A DNA stretch of 64,000 bases from assembly GCA_947471745.1 (NCBI GenBank), contig CANJKZ010000010.1, forward strand, positions 4,645,001-4,709,000, in the 5' to 3' direction. The position numbers and the translations under genes were made by a program. The stretch is from Closterium sp. Naga37s-1. Taxonomy: Eukaryota; Streptophyta; Zygnematophyceae; Desmidiales; Closteriaceae. Below the pieces are notes generated by a model. It ran no database searches, had not been told where the DNA came from, and saw only the letters and a list, made by a program, of their open reading frames with translations. Below are positions 46,001-57,500 of this stretch, in pieces (positions within the stretch are counted from its first letter, which is position 1; each line of letters starts with the position of its first letter).

Positions 46001-47850
46001 AAAATACAATTGTATGGTGCGTCTGGTAACCATCCCGTGCAGAGGTATTACTGCTGGTCGTGGTTTCCTTTCATGTGTTACTAGATGAGTTCGGTTTGAT
46101 CCTTTGCCTTGGAGCCCGGATGAGAGAAGACTATAGTATGGTATGTGTGGTACTTAATTATGGTGTTATGGTCTAATCTCAAGTGTCTCTAACCGGGGTT
46201 CGATCCATTGGCTTGGAACTTGGATGCGAGAAAATTTTAGTATGGTGTGTGTGCTGTGGTGATTATGGTCTCGTCCCATCTCATCCCACGGTCTTCTCCC
46301 TTCCAAGCTCACATGAGGTAATAGCGGCAATTACCGACCCCTTAGGCAGGGATAAACCTTGTTGTTTTGCTCCTCATTTCTTTGCTCCTTCCCCCTCTGC
46401 ATGCAGGGAGGAATCCTATCAGGGTTTCTTAGAGGACCTCAACAAGACAACCACCATCCTTCGAAACTTTCAAAAAAAATTCGGAGTGAACTTCTGAGTC
46501 ACCTTTCTGCTTGTTTCCCTTCACATGTGCAGGGAGGAATCATACCAGGGTTTCTCAGAGGACCTTAACAAGACGACCACCATTCTTCAAAACTGGTATG
46601 ATCAAAATAATATTTATCTTAAGTCGATAGCAATTTTTTTTCTCATGTTTAGAATACAAGAAAATGCCGCGTTCTTCTCTTTTCTTCGTCTGACATGCTA
46701 CCCTTGCTTCTGACCTGCCTCTGACAGAATATATCATTGTTTCGCTCGTGTCAGGTTGAATGTTGACATTCTTGGAAGCATGGCTCGTGACAACTTTCGC
46801 ATTATTTACAGCAATGTGTATGGCGGATGGTACCTCGATTCTATGGATGTGGTGAGCGGCTTATAATGAGAAGCTTTTTAATGCGGATAACATTGATGGC
46901 ATGATGCTTAAAGGGTTCCGAATAATCTGCACCAATGTGTATGGTGTATGAGTGGCTTATGGTGAAGCACTTTCAAAAGAGGACATTATTAGAAGAGGAC
47001 ATGTGAAGTCTTCCAGATTTTCTGCAGCAACTTGTACGAGGAATTTCCTGTAGCGGTTACATGGGCACGACAAGTGCTGTATAATGTTGCACTCAATATT
47101 AGGAATCTGGGCATCAACCATCCATCCAGTAGCTTATAACGAGGCTCTCACTACCTCCTTTTCCTTTCCCTGTCCGTTTCCCTTCCATCCCTTATGCAGG
47201 ATTGGAATAGAGTGTATAGTACAGACCCAACACAACACCTTGTAGTGGATGGCTCTATACCGGAGCATCTACTGGAAGGGGGCGAGGTGTGCATGTGGGG
47301 CGAGAAGGTTGACTCGTCCGACTTCATGCCGACCATCTGGCCACGAGCTGCTGCTGCTGCTGGTGAGTGTGATGCTGAAATTGCTGAGTAAACGTGTACT
47401 TCCGCAATAGAAGCTGCACAATTTTACTGGAAGGGGGAGAGGTGTGCATGTGGGGGGAGAAGGTCGACTCGTCTGACTTCATGCCAACCATCTGGCCACG
47501 AGCTGCTGCTGCTGCTGGTGAGATGAAGGGCAAGCTGCTGTACCATCATGTTGCAGTATGAAGAGCGTTGCACCCTGTTAGCTACTGGAAAGGGGCGAGA
47601 TGTGCATGTGGGGGGAGAAGGTCAACTCATCTGACTTTTAATTTGTTGATGTTTTTCTCCCTCCCTCCTATCAGAGCGATTATGGAGCACCAAAGCATAT
47701 GCCGATGCTGCACTAGCAAGCGGAGAGGCAGAGAAACGATTGCACGTGTTTCGATGCCTTCTGAACCGAAGGGGAGTTGAGGCTGCTCCTGTGAGCAATG
47801 CAGTTCCCCGTTCCAATCCCGAAAACCCCGGGGGCTGCCTTGATCAATAA
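38792..47850 (+). CDS. HEXO: beta-N-acetylhexosaminidase, GH20 (plant HEXO-like)
   Basis: Removes terminal N-acetylglucosamine from N-glycans in the vacuole or apoplast. Fifteen exons in one frame: 38792-39571, 39874-39948, 40241-40276, 40818-40929, 42035-42113, 42361-42483, 42657-42722, 43473-43573, 44669-44728, 45135-45168, 45394-45495, 46533-46595, 46755-46851, 47200-47362, 47675-47850; 688 residues. A cytosolic head of about 60 residues precedes one membrane anchor (FFLIILLLLILCVLIVLLI), so it is a type II membrane protein. Family blocks: LDVGVDESYSL, RFNHRGLLIDTARHFLP, KLNVLHWHLVD, EIDTPAHATSW, the catalytic pair Asp473-Glu474 in HIGGDEV, GGEVCMWGEKVD, IWPRAAAAAERLWS and the CLLNRRGVEAAP end. 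Exon 2 is the weakest call. Its introns carry the densest set of shards and palindromes. Confidence 0.94.
39718..39873 (+). repeat. broken upstream copy of HEXO exon 2 with ACGT palindrome
   Basis: Copy 1 (39718-39805) has the good CTCTAG acceptor but ends in TGA and has no donor. Copy 2 (39862-39948) has the donor AAG/GTACGT but its matching acceptor is mutated to TT; an internal CAG at 39873 rescues the phase. The core GAGACGTCTC (39817-39826, flanked TTC/AGA) lies between them. Confidence 0.85.
39998..40076 (+). repeat. (CTG)n microsatellite
   Basis: About 25 CTG triplets with CTT interruptions in HEXO intron 2. Confidence 0.92.
40376..40700 (+). repeat. three shards of HEXO exon 3
   Basis: The 36-bp exon for ANTSFGALRALE recurs at about 40379-40414, 40546-40581 and 40669-40700 with increasing differences. 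The first copy still has a good GAG/GTAAGC donor but an acceptor changed to CAGAC. Confidence 0.85.
40978..41935 (+). repeat. six downstream copies of HEXO exon 4
   Basis: Copies of the segment for PSRLVTIYGVPLTVEDSPRF start near 40980, 41125, 41308, 41467, 41620 and 41888, with a period of about 150-180 bp. Several keep the CATCGGTG donor. The acceptor-proximal part (ACGCTCAGC) is replaced by GGCAGCTGTG, so only 40818-40929 is complete. Confidence 0.88.
41793..41826. repeat. diverged AATT-centre palindrome between exon 4 copies
   Basis: A near-palindrome of T and A runs around GAATTC (41808-41813), bounded by GGTTTTTTT and AAAAAATCC. The sequence TGTTGCTACCCTACCTATC occurs on both sides. 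The TTTTGAG arm is not intact, so it is an outlier or second subfamily like the site at 62359. Confidence 0.6.
42490..42600 (+). repeat. 3' shard of HEXO exon 6
   Basis: CCTCTGGAATGGAGTTCCTC and the following bases repeat the exon 6 segment coding LWEGAFSQVE, diverged. Confidence 0.7.
42885..43835 (+). repeat. shards of HEXO exon 8 on both sides of the exon
   Basis: 5' shards with GGGAGTGGGCTACCC starts lie near 42893, 43047, 43203 and 43335; 3' shards with FELIKGVLT plus donor GTACGTTA lie near 43660-43735 and 43795-43835. Exon 43473-43573 is the only copy with both ends. A decayed half palindrome (AGTCGACCCAAAAGTCACC, 43637-43655) separates exon and first 3' shard. Confidence 0.87.
44025..44610 (+). 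repeat. five 5' shards of HEXO exon 9 (catalytic exon)
   Basis: Copies for SVFTSSRIHIGGD start near 44032, 44165, 44278, 44405 and 44560. The last stops right after the GGGGAC codons (Asp); the full exon 44669-44728 alone continues to Glu474 and a donor. Confidence 0.88.
44373..44390. repeat. perfect palindrome, AATT centre
   Basis: TTTTGAGAATTCTCAAAA between the third and fourth exon 9 shards. The right outer arm continues GTGAC, as in other members. Confidence 0.95.
44932..44941. repeat. half-decayed TCGA palindrome
   Basis: GAGTCGACTC with left arm TTTTT intact and right arm lost (GCAGAC). It separates two copies of CTCACAATGAAATATTCA (44892 and 44947). Confidence 0.8.
45017..45060 (+). 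repeat. shard of HEXO exon 10
   Basis: CTGGATACAGTCTGAACGGA with acceptor CCAG repeats the 34-bp exon at 45135. The copy donor is weakly altered. Confidence 0.85.
45269..45280. repeat. short ACGT palindrome
   Basis: TGAGACGTCTCA flanked by CCT and GAAG, between two copies of GTGAAATTGCTATGATGTA-like sequence (45216 and 45308). Confidence 0.8.
45646..45770. repeat. five palindromes in a 27-bp array, ACGT centre
   Basis: TTTGAGACGTCTCAAA at 45646-45661, then TTTTGAGACGTCTCAAAA at 45672, 45699, 45726 and 45753, exactly 27 bp apart with spacer GGAATCGAG. Two thirds of the array is palindrome. Confidence 0.98.
45833..45854. repeat. 22-bp perfect palindrome, TCGA centre
   Basis: Half-arm GTTTTTGAG plus TC and its exact complement. 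Flanked by two copies of ATACATCACTCTCATCTCATC (45810 and 45869). Confidence 0.95.
46400..46485 (+). repeat. 5' shard of HEXO exon 12
   Basis: A copy of the exon at 46533 with its TGCAG acceptor. It loses the AACTG/GTATG donor and ends in CTTTCAAAAAAAATTC. Confidence 0.85.
46905..47045 (+). repeat. 3' shards of HEXO exon 13
   Basis: Diverged fragments of the segment around IIYSNVYGG (GCACCAATGTGTATGG at about 46930; weaker at 47025). Confidence 0.55.
47420..47640 (+). repeat. two 3' shards of HEXO exon 14
   Basis: Copies of GAAGGGGGCGAGGTGTGCAT through CGAGCTGCTGCTGCTGCTGGTGAG at 47425-47522 (donor intact) and a shorter one at 47578-47640. Confidence 0.88.
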
Positions 47851-48568
47851 TAGAAAAAATGCCTTAAGGGTACCATGCGAGTATGGTCCAGCAGAAGAGT
47901 AAGGTCCTGCGGAGGAGTATGGTACTGTGGTGTGGCTCATCACCTCCGTGTTCCGCCGGCCGGTTCCTTTTGAACCGACGAGGAGTTGAGGCTGCCCCAG
48001 TTAGCAACGCTGTGCCCTGTACCGCTCCCGACTATCCCGGGAGCTGTCCTGACCAGTAGAAAGTGCGTCACACAGCTGTTCCGCGATTGCTTGTGATGTG
48101 GTTGCATGGGCAAACACAGATTGTTCCGGCAATGCAGTTGTACTGTAGCATTATTATCTAAAATCCAGTGGATGTAATTCAATACTGCACATGCTCCTGG
48201 ACTAATGAAATCGCGGTTCAACCATTTCGTGTAGAACCAGCACGTGGACCAACCAGGGATGGAGTTGATTCTGCTCCTGTTAGAGATCTTGTGCTCCTAG
48301 CACAAATGAATATTGCCACATATTTCTGGCATTAAGCAGCCAAAAGTTGCCATGATTAGCGGCTACAAGTTGCTACAATTAGCAACTACATCTCTATTAT
48401 ATTCCATCAATTGTGTCAGAGCCAGGAGATTTGACTCTCCTTGCTCCGCAACCAATGACTGGCTTGCACTACGTCTCCCACAAGATAAGATATGAATAAT
48501 CTTCAAAAGAACCAATGAATAGGTTGTCTTTTCGAAATGATAAACCTTGTTAGCAGAACGAGGGCCAT
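47851..48568. repeat. 3' flank with copies of HEXO exon 15 end
   Basis: Between the convergent genes. The segment for NRRGVEAAPVSNAV recurs at about 47957-48057 (its own stop TAG) and, strongly decayed, at 48235-48295. If spliced, the first copy would give a near-normal C-terminus. Confidence 0.75.
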
Positions 48569-51500
48569 TCACGGGCTGAAGGCCACCACTGCCAGCAGCT
48601 CCCTCAGCCTCGCATCCTTGCACACCTGGTTCAAACGCTCCCGAGTTACCAGCCTGGTGTCGGGGAAGAGTGGATGAGAGTGGGAAGGGATGGGGAATGA
48701 GGAGTGGAATCCAGGGAATTTACGGGCTGAAGCCACCACTGTCAGCAGTTCCCTCAGCCTCGCATCCTTGCACATCTGGTTCAGCCGCTTCCGAGTTACC
48801 AGCCTAGGGGGTGGGGGGGGCAGGGTGGGGGGAAGGTGTTGGAGGGGAAAAGTAGCAGGGGAAAGAGTGAGGTGCGGGCTGAGGGCTGAAGGCCACCACT
48901 GCCAGCAGCTCCCTCAGCCTCGCATCCTTGCACACCTGGTTAAGGCGTTCCCGGGTTACCAGCCTTCATTGCGCCTTTGAAAACTTCAGAGGCAGTTGCA
49001 AGTGAGCTTCACCAAAAATGACTCACTTGCTTCGAGAGACCTTGCCCCGGCACTCTGACTTGACCATGGCTCGCTTCAGCTGGGCCTATAAGAACTATCA
49101 GAGACAGTTCCAATCGAGCTTCACTAGAAATGACTCACTTGCTTCGCGAGACCTTCCCCCAATACTCTGACTTGACCATGGCTCGCTTCAGGTGCAGAGG
49201 CAGTTCCAATTGAGCTTCACACAAACTCACATCCAGGAAAGCACTCACTTGTTTCGCAAGACCTTGCCCCAATACTCTGACTTGACCATGGCTCGCTTCA
49301 GGTGCAGAGGAAGTCCCAATTGAGAATCTCCAGAGGCAGTTCCAATTGAGCTTCATACAAACTCACATCCAGGAAAGCACTCACTTGTTTCGCAAGACCT
49401 TGCCCCAATACTCCGACTTGACCATGGCTCGCTTCAGGTGCGCCTTTGAGAATTCTCAAAGGCAGTTCTGCGGTAACTTTATACACAATGACTCACTTGT
49501 TTCGCGAGACCTTGCCCCAACACTCTGACTTGACCATGGCTCGCTTCAGCTGTGCCTTAGAGAATGCTCAGATGCAGCTCATATATAACATCTTACACAC
49601 TGACTCACTTGCTTCGCGACACTTGCCCCAATACTCCGACTTTACCATGGCTCGCTTCAGCTGGGCCTTGGGAATTTCAAAGGCAGCTCTGTTGTAACTT
49701 CATACACACCTTGTTTCCAAGGCAGTTCACTTCAACTCACTTCACCCAATCTGACTCACTTGTTTCGCGACACCTTGCCCCAATACTCCGACTTGACCAT
49801 GGCTCGCTTCAGCTGGGGCCACAGGGGCAGGCACTCCGTGCATGCTGGTGCATTGAGGGGGATAGGGACGAGTGGGTGGGGGGAACGGATGGTGAACAGG
49901 AGCAGGATGTGAAGGGAGCATGAACAGTGCAGTTGGCTTCAGCTGGGGCCACAGGGACAGGCACTCCGTGCATGCTGGCAGGGAAAAAAATGACAGGGAC
50001 AAGGTTCAAGCAGCGTTGCTTGAATAACAGAGAGTTGAATGACGACCATGCAACACACCACACTCACAGGATCTGTTGAAGTGACAGACGTTGATAACAT
50101 AATCAACCAAACTAAACCCTAAACTCACATGCAACAGTGATGTCCCAGAGTTCCTTGATTTCCGTCTCGCTACTGAATGATCCGCTATTCTGCAAGAGCA
50201 AGGCGGCAGGAGCAGCGAGCACGCCAAACACAAGCGGGGCAATAGATGACCGGAAACACGACGACGGAAAAGGTTAGCCATGCCATGGGATGACAACAAC
50301 AGAAACTCAAAGAGCACCTGACACAGAACACCAGCACACTTAAGAGAGAATTCCACATAATTCTCATCTCATCACACGGACCTACCCGGTGGCCAAACTC
50401 GAGGAATTTGACGATAACGCCGAAAGAGTTGGGCAGCTTCTTGTAGGTCGCCAAGTCTAGCCGCTTCTTCACCACATCCTCGCAAGCCCATACCTGGCCT
50501 TACCCCCCACCGACCCAACAACGCACTGACCCACCGACCCATCCACCCAGAACCCTCAACTCACCCAGCATGCACCCAATACAAGGCACACCCCACCAAT
50601 CCACCCACCCGGTGGCCAAACTCGAGGAATTTGACAATAACGCCGAACGAGTTGGGCAGCTTCTTGTACGTTGCCAGGTCTAGTCGCTTCTTCACCACGT
50701 CTTCACATGAGAGCTCCCACTACACTGGGTCTTTCAAGCCCACACCCGGCCTAACCCACCCGCCAACACACCGACTCAACCCACCCACCCACCTACCTGA
50801 AAGCTCTCAGGCCTGCCCACCCACTCACCCGGTGGCCGAACTCCAGAAACTTGACGATGACACCAAACGAGTTGGGCAGCTTCTTGTAGGTCGCCAGGTC
50901 TAGTCGCTTCTTCACCACATCCTCACACGAGAGCTCGAGAATCGACGCGTTTACGCATGCTGCTAGCGCCAGGGTCTTGTATGTGGTGCGGGGGTCATTG
51001 CCTGATGAGGAGGGCAGGTCACGCATTACAGGAGAGGTAGCATTTACAAGCGACTTCACCACGTCTTCACAGGAGAGCTCGAGGATTGACGCGTTTACGC
51101 ACGCTGCTAGCGCCAGCGTCTTGTAGGTTGTGCGGGGGTCGATGCTCGGTCGAGGGAGAAAGTCAGGTGGAATTAAAGAGGTTGAGTAGGTGCAGGGGAA
51201 AGGGGGGTTGCATGGTGGAAGGAAGGGGTCCTGGGAAAGGGGGGGGGAAGAGTAGAACGTGGGTAAGAACCGCTTCCCACTTCCCACCAGTTCAACTTTC
51301 ACCCTCCCTCACTGCTCACATTTCACACGCTATGGCATGGCATGCCTACATGCTATGCGAATACATAGTTTTCACACTCACTGCTCACCTTGGACGGTGC
51401 TCCATCTAGCCATGGAAGGCAGCAGCGGCACAACGTCATGAGGATCCAAGGACAGAGCAAGGGGATCGCTCCACTTGCATGGCATGGCATGGCATGGGCC

Positions 51501-54500
51501 AACTACCCACCCGAGAGCTGCTCGCCTTGGAACCCCACTGCCTACCTGTCAACTCCTTACTGCCTCACCTTTTGCAGCTCCACCCAGCCAAGGCCGGCGG
51601 CAGCAGCATAAAGTCATGCGGATCCAGAGGTAAGGCGATGAACCCACTCATATGGCATGGCATGGCCCACCTACCGGAGGGCTGCTCACCTCTCATCTTA
51701 CTGCCTCACCTTTGACGCTGCTCCATCCAGCCATGGCAGGCAGCAGCGACACAAAGTCGTGTGGATCCAAGGGCACTCGCATTTGCTTCCGCTGCAGGGT
51801 GAAGAGGGGGGAAGGAGAGAGGGCGGGGGAGAGGAGAGGGAGGGAGAAGAAAGGCGGATAAGATAGATGAGAGGGACACAGAACGAGAGTGGATGAAAAG
51901 CCATGCGGATTCAAGGGAACTCGCATGCCCTGCCGCTGGAGAGGGCAACGGAGGGAGAGGAGTGGCAGCATATGATTGGGGGAGACACACATCTCCCATG
52001 AACCGGCACTATCGTAGAATAAACCATGGACGTGTTTCTGAGGTATTTGGAGGCGTTTTGAGGTGTTTGCGGTGCTTCAAAAAGGGTTTCAGGTGCTCCG
52101 GTTGTGTCGAGGAATTCTGAGGTGTTTTGATGCGTTTTTTGGGGTGTAAAAAGTGCTTGGTGTCTGACAGTGCTTCGAGCCACATGCACGTACACACGCA
52201 AGGATGTTGAGGATGACGTCAGCAGCCTGCATGAGGCTTGTCTGCCCCTCGGGTCCCGACCGCAGCTGGTGGTGCATGTTGGTGCGCGCTGTTTCCACCA
52301 TGTAGTCTATGAGCTGATGCGGGGGAAAGGGGGGTGAGGGGATGAGGGAGGCGGGCGGGTGGGAGGACACATAAGGCATGAGGCTCGTCTGCCCCTCCTC
52401 GGGTCCTGACCACAGCTGGTGGTGCATGTTGGTGCGCGCTGTTTCCACCATGTAGTCTATGAGCTGATGGGGGGGAAAGGGGGGTGAGGGGACGAGGGAG
52501 GCGGGCGGGTGGGAGGACACATAAGGCATGAGGCTCGTCTGCCCCTCCTCGGGTCCTGACCACAGCTGGTGGTGCATGTTGGTGCGCGCTGTTTCCACCA
52601 TGTAGTCTATGAGCTGATGGGGGGGAAAGGGGGGTGAGGGGACGAGGGAGGCGGGCGGGTGGGAGGACACATAAGGCATGAGGCTCGTCTGCCCCTCCTC
52701 GGGTCCGGACCGCAGCTGGTGGTGCATGTTGGTGAGCGCTGTTTCCACCATGTAGTCTATGAGCTGATGGGCGGGAGGGGAGAAAGGAAGGAGGGATGGG
52801 GGAGGAGACATGCATGTGTGTGATGTCACAGGTGCCCCAACACCAACTGCAGTACAGCTGGCGAGTACAGCTTTTTGCGATCAGAGTTCTCCTAGCTAGG
52901 GTTTTTTTTCACTCTCTTTCATCCTTGCTAAAGCCTTTCTCTAGTGCTGCTGCCCTCCCGCCATGAGTGACAAGGAGACATGCATGCATGCGTGTGATGT
53001 CACAGATGGCCCAACACCAACTGCAGTACAGTTGGCGAGTACAGTACAGCCCCAACTGCTGCAGTACAGTACAGTACAGTCTGAGGATACTGCTGCAGTC
53101 TATGTATGTTGGTTTGGGCAATCTCAAGGGCCATGTTTTGGGCAAGCTCAATGAGTGAGCTGAGCATTGTAGCTCTCAATGTACATTGCTCTATTTACAT
53201 TGAGCATCCCTACATTGCTACAATGCTCTATGAGAAAAGATCTAGGGAGACGAGATAGTGTTTTCTATTGTGTCTTCTATGTGCGTTTTTTTGCTCACGT
53301 GGATGTGGCCTCCTCTCTTGACCAATGATGTGCAGCCACGTGGCTCACTGGTGATGTGCACCAACGCAGGCAGCATGTACTGCACAGCTAGGAGTGGCCT
53401 GGAGGAGGTGCGAGAAGGGGAGGAAAGAAGGTATAGAGTGGTAAGGAGTGGTACGGAGAGGTAAGAAAATGTAAGGAGTGGTACCACAGGCACAGGGGAT
53501 TGACAACAGTGCAGACAACAGGTAACATACAGCTAGGAGGAATGGCTTGGGATTGAGGGACAGAGCGGGAGGAGAGGTGAAGATTGGTAGGGATTGATAA
53601 GAACAGGCAAGGAATGGTAAGGAAAGAACCCACCCCTACCTCCCCCACCTTCCCTCCTAAACCTCCTCCAAACCCCCGTTCAAGCCTCTCCCTTGCCCTG
53701 TGCTCACCTCTCCTCCTGCGCGCCTGTCACTCCCAGCAGGAACCCCAGCAGCCGCCCGGCCCTCTGCCTGTGAGCCGAGGGCGCAGCAGACAGGCACAGA
53801 GTTCACATAACCAATCCATGCGCTCTCTGTCCCCCACTCACCTCTCCTCCTGCGCGCCTGTGACTGCTAGCAGGAACCCCAGCAGCCGCCCAGCTCTCTT
53901 CCTGTGAGCCGAGGGCGCAGCAGCCAGGCACGCCCCCGCCACGCGCACACACGCCACCACCGCCTCCCCACACCACCACTCCCGCTGCTGGGCCAGCTGC
54001 AGAAACACTAGGACGTCCTTCAATGCTCCATCCACCAGCTCTGTACATAGCCTGAGCCTCTCAGATTGCTCCCTTACAGATAGCTCCTTTACAGAGAGCT
54101 GCCTTTCAGAGAGATGCCCTAGAGACACCCCGTTGGTCTGCCTTTCAGCTGATACAGCCTCCCCCCCTTCAGCCTTTTCTCCAGCTTTCGTTAGTAAGCC
54201 CACAGCCGTTTCAACCAGTCTGAAGCACCGATCCAGCTGCTGCTGTGCCTGCCGAACCTCATCCGGAGGTCCGGCATCCTCCGCACCTCCCGCGTCCTCC
54301 TCCATAGCTGCAAACTCTTCTATACTGAGCTCCCCTAGACCACTCTCCCCTCCCTCTCCTCCTCCTCCACCTCCTCCCCCACCCCCCGCACCTCCTCCTC
54401 CCCCATCCGCGTTAGTAGGAGGCTCCCATATCGCATCCTTCATATCTTTCACTACAGACCTCCAATCCTCATTCGTAGGCACTATAGAGTTCATTCTATC

Positions 54501-57500
54501 CAAACCTCCCCCTCCCCCTCCCCCTAACCCTCCCCCTCCGCCTCCCCCTAGCCCTCCACTCCTCATAAGCCCTCCTCCCCCAGACCTACCCAAGCCACCC
54601 CCTCCTCTCGCTAATCCACCAGATCTCCCCAACCCCCCTCCTCCTCCCCCTCCTCCTCCTCCACCTCCTGCACTGGCCCCTATACCGCCCAGAACTCCTG
54701 CGTTTCCCGGCCCGAAACGGTCTAGATTGCCTCCTAGGGCAACCCAAGCAGCATCCGCATTGAGTTTGCTCTGATCCGCCCAGCTGCTGCCACTCAGCTT
54801 ACTCTGCTTGCTCAGATTGCTCTGCTTGCTCAGATTGCTCTCGGCTCTACTAGTGCTATGCAGCTTGCTTATTCCTGTGCTGCTGCCCGTGCTGATAGTG
54901 CTGCTTCTGCTGCCGGTGCTATCCTCTGTATCCATTGCAGACGTGTGGTTACCATTGAGCATGCGGTTACCATTGAGCATGTGGTTACCACTCTCATTGT
55001 TACTCTCGGTGCTCTCTGCTGCTTCTCCAGCCGCTGCAGCGAAGGCTGATGCGTTACCATCTTCCCCACTGCTTTCTCGCATGATCTTCTTCTCTAAGCC
55101 CTCCTCTGGTTGTTGTACGTCAGTGTCAGTTTCAATAGTGGGGTCAGAACTGGGGTCAGTCTTCGGGTCAGTATCGGGGTCAATATCGGGATCGGTGTTG
55201 GGGTCAGTGTCGGGGTCAGTTTCAATTGTAAGACGAGCTAGGGTGTCGAGAAGACAGGGAATATCCTGCTTTGCTGTTCGCAAGAGAGCCAGCACAAAGC
55301 TGGTTGGATCAGGGATGGGAAGTGGTAGGGTTGGCATAGGGGGGGAAGGGAATGCATGAGGGCATGGAAGGAGGAGTGTCGAGAAGACAGGGAATATCCT
55401 GCTTTGCTGTTCGCAAGAGAGCCAGCACAAAGCTGGTTGGATCAGGGATGGGGAGTGGTAGGGTTGGTGGAGTGAGAGAAGGGGGGGGGCACGAGGGTAG
55501 GAAAGGGGCACGAGGTTAGGCGGGCAGGGAATAATATTCTCCTTGGAATCACAAAAAAGAACACAAAAAGCAAGCTAGCAAACAAACAAACAAACAAAGG
55601 TTGCAGGTTGTAGATTTAAGCACCCGGCCAAAGAGAGATCAAGGTAATATAGACTCGAAGAGTCTCACCTGTAGTCTAGAATATTTTCCGGAGGAGAAGA
55701 GCCAGGGAAATTCTCAGGTGTATTTTCAGGAGGCCCAGCGAGCCAAGAATCTCCAAGAATGCTGGTAACCACATGAGCCAGGTGAAAAGCGTCTTGCTGA
55801 CTCTCATTGGATACTGGCAGAGGGGAAGCGGCGGGGAGGGAAGCGGGAGGGGAGGAAGAGGGGGAGAGAAGGAGAACAGAGCGTGTTTTTGGCTGCCGAC
55901 AACCAGACAGCAAGCAGGGAATCAACCAAGGCCCTCCAGACAGATCAGAGCCTGTGGGGGCAGGGCAGGTGTCAGGTGTCTTTCATGGTGGCATCAACCC
56001 AAGGAGCCAAAACCACAGCAAAGGAAAACGAGGGCAGTGCAACTGAACTCGCACTGAGAATACCTGAGAAGATACCTTGAGGAGCCTCACTACCTTCGGA
56101 GCCGCAAGGAAGAAAGGAGGAATAGGCCAGCACTACTAACCTGTGGAAGACAGTAGGATAATCTGAATGCCCCCCCGAAGATCTGCCGCCCGCACCCGAC
56201 CAGCCACAACAGGCTCGACTCGAGGCTCTTCACGCTCTGCAGCACACCAAACCATCTGGCTGCTCTGCTACCTTGCATTGAGGCAGTACCCTGAGAGCAG
56301 GAACCTCACCAGAGAACAGGAAAGGAGGCCAGGGAAGCAGTACTAACCAGTGGTGGAAGAGAGAATGCACTGAATGCCACCCCGAAGGTCTGCTGCCCAC
56401 ACTCGACCAGCCACAACAGGCTCAAGCCTCTTCACGCCCTGCTGAACCAGACCCTCCAACTGCTCCGGCTCAGCGGTGCTTTGAGTAGCGCTAGACAATG
56501 CAGGGCGGTGGTTCTGTTGTTGTTGAGTTGTCGAGAGCAGAGCGAGCAGCAGGGTGACTATCTTGTGCTTGCTGCTGCTGTCTTCGCTTGATGCTAGCTG
56601 CCTTGCTAGGGCTGGCACCTGGTATGGTGACCAGAGGGTAACAGAACAGAGTGGTGGTAATCAAGACAAGAATGAGCAGCAGGGTGACTATCTTGTGCTT
56701 GCTGCTGCTGTCTTCACTTGAGTCTAGCTGCCTTTCTAGGCCTGGCACCTGAGAAGCAGATGGTAATGAAACTTTGAGACGTCTCAAAACTCGCTTGATG
56801 CGAGCTGCCTTGCTAGGCCTGGCACCTGAGAAGCAGATGGTAACGAACGAACTATTGAGAGAAGGGGTAGAGGCAACACGAGAGCTTAGCAAATGCTTGC
56901 ATAAGGAGCATGATAGGAACAGTTTGGTGAATTTGAGACAAGAAATGGTGACGGGGGAAGGGGGAAACGGGAACTGGGATGGGGGACAGGGGGGAACTCA
57001 CAGCAGCAGCAAGCGAGTCTCCGTGTTGGAAGATATCGAGGGGAGATGCAGCATTGACCAGAACGCTTAGCAGGTCCGCTGCAAGAGCTGAGCAGGAAGG
57101 GTCTGTGAGTAAGAGGGAAGAAAAGGGGAGAGTTGAGAGAAGCGTTAACAACAGGACGTTTTTGAGGCGCCTCAGAAACGACCTCTTTGAGGCGCCTCAA
57201 AAACGACCTCTTTGAGGCGCCTCAAAAGAGACCTTAAGAGCTGAACAGGAAGGGTCTGTGGGTAGGAGGGAAGAAAAGGGGAGAGTTGAGAGAAGCGTTA
57301 AAAACAGGAGGGTGGGGAAAGGCGGGGGCGGGGGAAAAGGGGGGCAAGGGGGGGAGGAGGGGAAGAGGGAGTCTGATTGAAAAATCTTATACAACAAGGG
57401 GTGTATGAATGACACATGTGTGAAGGGGAAAAGGGTGAACACAGTACCATGGTGACAACACCACACAAGCTAACAGAGCGTGCGGCCAACACAAGATGCT

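Larger units (their letters stand above)
45566..46250 (+). repeat. 3' shards of HEXO exon 11
   Basis: Copies of CTTGGATGAGAGAAGACCAT plus GTATG donor occur near 45566-45630, 45771-45805, 45957-46025, 46088-46145 and 46190-46245. Palindromes stand before the second copy and after it (45833-45854). Confidence 0.87.
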
